Shown here in pieces: positions 58,674-64,000 of a DNA stretch of 64,000 bases (position 1 is the stretch's first letter; every line of letters starts with the position of its first letter). The notes under the pieces are model-generated. The model saw nothing but the letters and a program-made list of their open reading frames with translations, did not search any database and was not told the origin of the DNA. This stretch comes from Ambrosia x helenae. Lineage: Eukaryota > Streptophyta > Magnoliopsida > Asterales > Asteraceae. The position numbers and the translations under genes were made by a program. The stretch lies in assembly GCA_030844895.1 (NCBI GenBank), contig CM061230.1, positions 4,628,705 through 4,692,704 on the forward strand, in the 5' to 3' direction.

Positions 58674-60259
58674 ACCCACCCACATTCTGGTCCGAATTTA
58701 AAGGCTATGGCCCGGTTTCCGTTACAAAATCTAGAACAAACGGGCTTGTGGGATGCTTGTTAAAGATATACGTTCGTTTAAGCCTCCTGGGTAAAAGAAG
58801 GCTATCGGTGAGTCTGGAAAAAGTGAAGTACATTTGGTGGAGGCTTTCAGCAAATAATTTGATGATACATAGGTATAAAAAATGGTGTAAATATTTCATT
58901 TTATTTGGAATTTGTTTCTTTGGTTTAGTGTGTGTTTTACTCTAATTTGTAAAAATGTGTCACCCCTTCTCTCTTAAGATCTTTGAGTTTATATATAATT
59001 GAAATTCCTTGTGAAGTTGTGTTTGAGTTGAAGTTTTTGATTTCAGATTTTGATGTTTTGATGTGTCTTTGGTTGCTATACTTCACATTTTTGCAATGCG
59101 GGTTAATATTTTTACTCGTTTTTGGTATCGACAGAGTCATAATCCGAAGAGAACCCGCGTTTGGAAGTAAATTTCTCCATTCTTGAGATTGATTGCTTGA
59201 ATTGTTTGATTATGTTTGCGATTATGATACCCGGAGAAGTTGAAAGGTATAGGGTAGTTTTCTATAGGTTCTTGACGACGTTGGCGTCACAAATAAAAAT
59301 GAACATAAGAGATTGAAGAGATTCAGGTGTCAATCATGTAGAGTCAATGAGTTTCGGATATAACTCAACTTGTATAGTACCCATTTAAAGGCGTGTTGCG
59401 TTCGTGTGTTACTTGTTTTATGTTTAATAATGAATTGATTGGTACTTAAGTGACTTAGCAACAACTTGATTTATGGATGAGATCAGTACTGGTACCGTAT
59501 TGTATGGTACCAGTACCAAATGTTAGGTAAAATCAAAACCGAATACAATACCTTTTTGTTTAGTCGTATGGTATGATATTGTACATCAAAACCGAATACA
59601 CTACCTTATTTGTTTAGTTGTACCATTATAGTATAGTACTGTACTGTTAAATGTCTCGAATTTGTATCGTATTGTATACGTGCGATTGGTACCGGTATGA
59701 TATGGCATGGTACATATTACTGGTATTGAGTATGAAATTTCCCATGCCTAATTTATATAATGAATTATTCCAATTCAAATGAGCTCTTTTAGTATTTGGT
59801 TTCCTTCTGTCTGTTTTTGCTTCATTATCTCTCATTTCCAATTAACAAGGTTGGGTTTAGTCATTTAGCTTGATATGATAGAAGAAGCAATTGGGAAGGA
59901 TTGGAAAATTGGTAGTTAGAAGTTAGAACCAACTAGAAAAACTATTGGAAGTGAAGAGTTGATAAAAGTTAAAAAAAAAATTAATTTCATTTTTGAATGT
60001 TAATAGTTGCTAATAGTTAGAAGTTAATAATTGGAATAAAAAAATTCAAAATAAAAAGGTATTTAGCTATAAACTTAAAACACTTTTCATAATATCATAT
60101 TTAGAAAAAAACCTTTAAATGGGTTAATCAAGCAACAAATCATGATTTCTAATGATATAATTAACAAACCGAACTCGAACAAGTTTAATTAAGCAACAAA
60201 TCAATACATACGCCACCGTGCCAATGGTAAACAAATCTTTTTATTGATAACATACCAAA
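58674..60259. other. RAPTOR1 3' flank and intergenic region
   Basis: The 3' UTR is probably within the first few hundred bases. No further gene is seen up to the orphan exon at 60260. A GGTACC-type MITE lies at 59472-59751. Confidence 0.4.
59472..59751. mobile_element. Degenerate GGTACC-type hAT MITE
   Basis: Starts TATGGATGAGATCAGTACTGG and ends near CCCATGCCTA, with GGTACCAGTACC and TATGGTATGATATTGTAC inside. It belongs to the family at 1469, 17649 and 40992. No clear target duplication. Confidence 0.5.
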
Positions 60260-60460
60260 CTAGTTCAAAATTTGGTATTTCTTCATATTATCAAGAACAT
60301 TAAGATCTTCAAAGAGTCTATATGAAGGAAGATATTGGTTCAAACCCACACCACTTATAGAGCTGTTGTTATAACATGACGAGGGCGAATGATTAGGAGC
60401 ATACGGCTTACAATGATAGCCATGAGTTGTAGCCAATGGTGGTGGAATGTAGTTGGATTG
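60260..60460 (-). pseudogene. Orphan C-terminal exon of an unidentified gene
   Basis: On the minus strand, after a TTCTAACAG acceptor, an open frame of 66 codons runs to TAG at 60262-60260. Its end reads GVGLNQYLPSYRLFEDLNVL followed by DNMKKYQILN. The composition (Pro, Asn, Ser, Tyr, His) looks like the tail of a plant regulatory protein, but I recognise no family. No upstream exons fit between here and the RAPTOR-like gene, so it is probably a relic of a displaced gene. Confidence 0.35.
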
Positions 60461-60604
60461 CTGTTAGAATGTCATTGAAAACGAGCCGTGTCAACGTAAA
60501 ATGTTTTCTTTTTATGTACGTTTTGAATTGGACTACGTTATGATATAAGTTTTGTTTGGAAACCAATCAGGTCAAATATAATAATACCCTTTCATTCGAT
60601 GGCA

Positions 60605-60930
60605 GTGCTTTAAGACTCGCTAGGCGCTAGTCGGCTGGTGAGTTGCTGATTAGCATAGTAGGGATTAATCATTGATTAATCAAAATTGGGTTTTATATGT
60701 TATTTTCAATTTTATACACACTTTTTTATATATAGTTTTTTTTAAATAGCCATGTTTTAACCCCTTCATCGAGCCATATCTTTAAGTATTTAATATTAAT
60801 CACTAGAATTTAAGGTTTTGGTCGTAACTTAACCGAAATTTAGTTGGAATCACTAAACAACCACCGGCTAGCAATTAATCAGCGATAACTCAGTGAACCT
60901 CCGACTAGCAACTAATCAGAGGCTAGACAT
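60605..60930. repeat. Possible hAT MITE with CTAGTCGG/ATTAATC motifs
   Basis: CTCGCTAGGCGCTAGTCGGC on the left and CCTCCGACTAGCAACTAATC on the right, together with GATTAATCATTGATTAATC, give an inverted-repeat look. The ends were not resolved. Non-coding. Confidence 0.35.
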
Positions 60931-61078
60931 GATTTTTACAAACACGTTCAACCGTATAAATTTGAGACAACCTACGTTTCGATATAAATTTAGTTAAAAA
61001 AAAACAAGTCTCGTCAATTACAGTCTATACGTTATCACGTCACATATCTCCAAACAAAAAAATCTAGTTTGTAGTATC

Positions 61079-61086
61079 TATAAAAT
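61079..61086 (+). promoter_or_regulatory. Possible TATA box of the RAPTOR1-like paralogue
   Basis: TATAAAAT lies 24-31 bp before the ATG at 61110. If it is used, transcription would start near that ATG and translation more likely at the next in-frame ATG (61182, MGLGLADP), leaving a leader of about 70 nt. Confidence 0.35.
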
Positions 61087-61109
61087 ATTATTAACAAAAT
61101 TTAGATTAG

Positions 61110-63488
61110 ATGATACCAACTTATAATAAAACCAGGGTTTCTCCGTCAACTTCCTTCAACCGATCGATCACCGATCGATCAATGGGTTTAGGATTAGCTG
61201 ATCCTATATTACTCGATCATCATGAACCTTCACACAACACTCATCTTCCTCAATCAACGATCTACAACCGAAGCTTCACTCGTTTTTTAAAACCGTTTCT
61301 TACACCAACTGAAGACACTCAACAGATTAATATTACGGCTGCATGCAACCATAACGTAAAAGTTGCTATTGAACGCATCAAAAGCTGTCAGAGTTATTGT
61401 AAGTCTTCAATCTGATCGTAATAATATTATTACTTACATTAATGTTTACCTGGATCTATATGTAATGTATTAGTTTCATTGATTTAGGTGGTTGTGATCT
61501 TCGTAATTCGATTGCTCGGTGGGATACGCGCTTTCGGACTGGTGCTAAAGCGGTTTTGCTGCAACCGTTTTCGCCGATTGTGGTTGCTGTTGATGACGGT
61601 GAATGTGTTAGGTATAAATGTGTGATTGTGATATTATCTTTGTTTTTAGTGTTTTTTGGATTGTGGTTTGATATAATTGAAACTGTTTGGGACTTCAAAT
61701 TGTGTGTTTGTGTGATACTGATACACAGTGTAGTGGCGGATCTTGAACGAAAAACCTGGTAGGGCTGGGCTCGATATATATAAACATTTTCGGATATTTT
61801 TGGTAAAATTTACACTATGAAACGAAGAAACTGGGTGGGCCGAGGCCTGGTCTGGCCCTAGTGAAGAACCGCCCATGACACAGTCAACAATATATGGTGT
61901 TGGTTTAGTTTTATTTTTTTATGATTTTTTTTTTTTTTTTTTTTTTTTTGAGATAATGCAGGATAGCTTTGCTATTGTATGATTTGTATCAAATGTTTTA
62001 TGAATTTAGAACTGAATTTGTGTATGTGATGTATTGTACATATTTGTACTCGCTTTTCTAACGAACCTAAAAAATGACGTTCGCGTAACTGTTAATTTAT
62101 TTATTTATTTTTGTTGTATTTGCTGCATAAGTAGCAAGTAACTTAATAATACATAGATGTTACTTAGTTATGAAGAAATTGGTTTTCTCCCACCTGAGCA
62201 CACTTAACTGTGGAGTTCTCCTCTCATCCACTAACATTAAGCCCCAAAACGCGTTGGTGATTTAAGAGGCAAGACATTACTTATGAACCAAGGATCTCTC
62301 CTGGCCTCGGCCGATGTGGGATTTTCCTGGGGTGTCACAGTTATATTCTGCCTCAAAGATGTAACCTTCATATGTGTTGATCAATCTTGATTGATATAGT
62401 TTTAGGAATCAGTTTTCAGTCTATTATGGAAATAGAATCCACGTCGATCTGCTAAGATGTATTGTTCAGTTATCTTGTTATTTTAGTTAGCTTCATGCTA
62501 ATTAGTAATTACCAACAAGGCAACAACTGTCTTAAGTCTTAATGCATACCGCATACATTGAAACGACTTGTGTGGTTACCATTGTTCATGTACATTGTAG
62601 AAAAACATACACATTTTCCGTCATTTGAAATTGAACTTAACTTGTTCATTATTTTAGGGTATGGAATTACGGGAAAGCAGCGTTGCTTAATAGTTTTAAT
62701 AATCATGAATATCCTGGCAAAGGGATATCAAAACTATGCTTGGTGAATGAGCTTCACAATAGTTTGTTGCTTGTAGCCTCGAGTAAGTTTACCATCCCTA
62801 GATTCGAATCATCCTTACTATTATTATCTTTTATTTTCTAATGTATTAATTAAAGTTATATGCTTTAATTATTTCAGGTAACGGAGATGTACGCGTATGG
62901 AAAGATTACACAATTAAATATAAACAAAAACTTGTAACGGCATTTTCTTCTATTCATGGTCGCAGGGGTGTGAGTGCTGTAGTTGATTGGCAGCAGCAGT
63001 CTGGCTATATGGTATATTTTACATATGTAAAGCCATATTTTACTGTAACGGGTCAAATGGGTTGCATGTAAAGATATATTTTTTGCAGGACCTGTAGAAA
63101 TCTGGTTCAATATAAGTTAATATCTGAACTTGTATATAAAACGTATATTTTATGATTGCAGTATGCTTCGGGCGGAATTTCATCAACCATGGTATGGGAC
63201 CTAAATAAAGAGCAACTTCTAAGTTCTATTCCTCTAGCATCAGCTTGCAGCATTTCAGCACTGGTAGGTCAACTATTTTTTGTATATAATGTCTGGTCTT
63301 CATATTTTTTTTAGTGTAAAGATTGTTTTTATGTTGTTTAATTGCTCTGTAATATTTTTAAGTTTTTGATATCTATTTCCTTTTTATTTTTGCTGGTTTT
63401 AGGCCGCTTCTCAAGTTCATGGGGGTCAATTTGCAGCTGGATTTATGGACGGTTCTGTTCGATTATATGATATCCGAACACCTAAAGG
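61110..63488 (+). CDS. RAPTOR1-like paralogue, WD40 half only (continues beyond the window)
   Basis: Exons 61110-61398, 61488-61611, 62658-62782, 62878-63011, 63162-63263 and 63403-63488 correspond to RAPTOR1 exons 16-21. Exon lengths and phases are identical for 17, 18, 20 and 21, and exon 19 is four codons shorter. Similarity begins at GLADP. The novel start (MIPTYNKTRVSPST) replaces the caspase-like and HEAT regions, of which there is no trace in the 2.4 kb back to RAPTOR1. Every GT/AG site is kept and no stop occurs. Recognisable pieces: HLPQSTIYN, SIARWDTRF, RVWNYGKAALLNSF, GKGISKLCLVNEL, VVDWQQQSGYM, AASQVHGGQFAAGF. The last two exons would lie to the right. It could encode a beta-propeller-only protein able to bind some RAPTOR partners (inference), or be a young, not yet broken pseudogene. 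Confidence 0.8.
61731..61877. mobile_element. hAT MITE in an intron of the RAPTOR1-like gene
   Basis: The ends TAGTGGCGGATC and GAACCGCCCATGA are inverted. The 8-bp flanks ACACAGTG (61723-61730) and ACACAGTC (61878-61885) differ at one base. Confidence 0.75.
62155..62345. repeat. Repeat-like block in the same intron
   Basis: GGCCTCGGCCGATGTGGGAT is a phrase common in dispersed plant repeats. The block differs in base composition from the intron around it. Boundaries are not determined. Confidence 0.3.
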
Positions 63489-63612
63489 GTATGTGTTGGT
63501 TTAACATGGCAACTTAAAAAGTTTTGAGTTCAGTAACTTGACCTATAAGAATTATTTCAATATGCTAAATGGGATTTGGTGTACTAATATTAAAATGGCT
63601 CTTTTGAGAAAC

Positions 63613-63747
63613 CAGTGGCGAAGCTTGACCCGAAGGTTCGGGGGTCGAAAACCAGTTTCGGGGGTCGAAACCCTATATTTCCAAAATTTTCTATACGAAT
63701 ACTATATAATCGGAACTTCCGCCCGCCCCAACTAAGCTGCGCCCCTG
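63613..63747. mobile_element. Short hAT MITE (CAGTGGCG ends) in the RAPTOR1-like gene
   Basis: The ends CAGTGGCGAAGC and GCTGCGCCCCTG are inverted. An exact 8-bp duplication TGAGAAAC flanks it (63605-63612, 63748-63755). Same family as 27787-27965. It lies past the last exon seen, in an intron that continues to the window edge. Confidence 0.9.
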
Positions 63748-64000
63748 TGAGAAACTATTTTCAAATTTGAAAACATATGAGAATCAAAATGATGTTATGC
63801 TATTTTGAACCAATTTATTTTTAAAATTATAATTTATTGAATAATATGTAAATTTTCATTTGATTCACTCAATTCTTATCTTTTGAGTGAATTATTCATA
63901 TTTTATATTCTAATGCATGTCATAGTATTATTATGTTGCATATTTACAAAAAAGACAATCAAAATATGAATTTCCACATGAACTCCTGATTTTTAATTGA

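Overview
This is a plant nuclear window, from a eudicot and probably an aster-family (Asteraceae) genome. That placement is inference: it rests on the spliced plant gene families, AT-rich introns and the style of the transposons (PB1-like Mutator transposase, many short hAT elements, Helitrons, a SINE ending in GATGATGATG). No bacterial, organellar or viral genes were seen.

Layout. (1) About 0.3-24.2 kb is a small class III peroxidase array on the minus strand: first exon of one copy (319-540, rest beyond the left edge), one intact three-exon gene (9976-11427), and a wrecked copy lacking exon 2 (23855-24168). The copies share a decayed upstream region and are separated by transposons: a 6.2-kb Mutator-like element (2356-8534) carrying a 4.9-kb Helitron (3353-8288), a 981-bp foldback Mutator element (13017-13997) inside a duplicated flank, a nest of hAT, Mutator and Helitron elements (17645-19916), and a near-perfect ~0.9-kb inverted repeat carrying what looks like the first exon of an RLCK-VII kinase gene (21111-22006). 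(2) 25.8-29.3 kb holds a decayed Mutator-like element with a PB1-like transposase remnant, short hAT elements and a small Helitron. (3) 30409-33022 (+) is a two-exon B-lectin/PAN-domain membrane protein without a kinase. (4) 33.2-35.5 kb has a SINE and a short LTR element. (5) 36493-40642 (+) is an eight-exon mitochondrial alanine:glyoxylate aminotransferase (AGT2), intact despite several transposons in its introns. (6) 42.8-43.8 kb has a Ty3/gypsy relic and a 259-bp Helitron just upstream of (7) RAPTOR1 (44236-58673, +), a 23-exon gene for the TORC1 scaffold subunit, 1393 residues. (8) From 61110 to beyond the right edge lies a second RAPTOR1-like gene. Within the window it covers only the C-terminal WD40 half but keeps every splice site in register.

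The host genes look like ordinary housekeeping and cell-wall genes with no obvious joint pathway. The distinctive features are the hairpin-forming captured kinase exon, the WD40-only RAPTOR paralogue, and unusually readable transposon histories (exact target duplications, an empty paralogous site, Helitron end acquisition). Exon boundaries were placed by eye using GT/AG sites, frame continuity and remembered family sequences. No alignment or database search was run.
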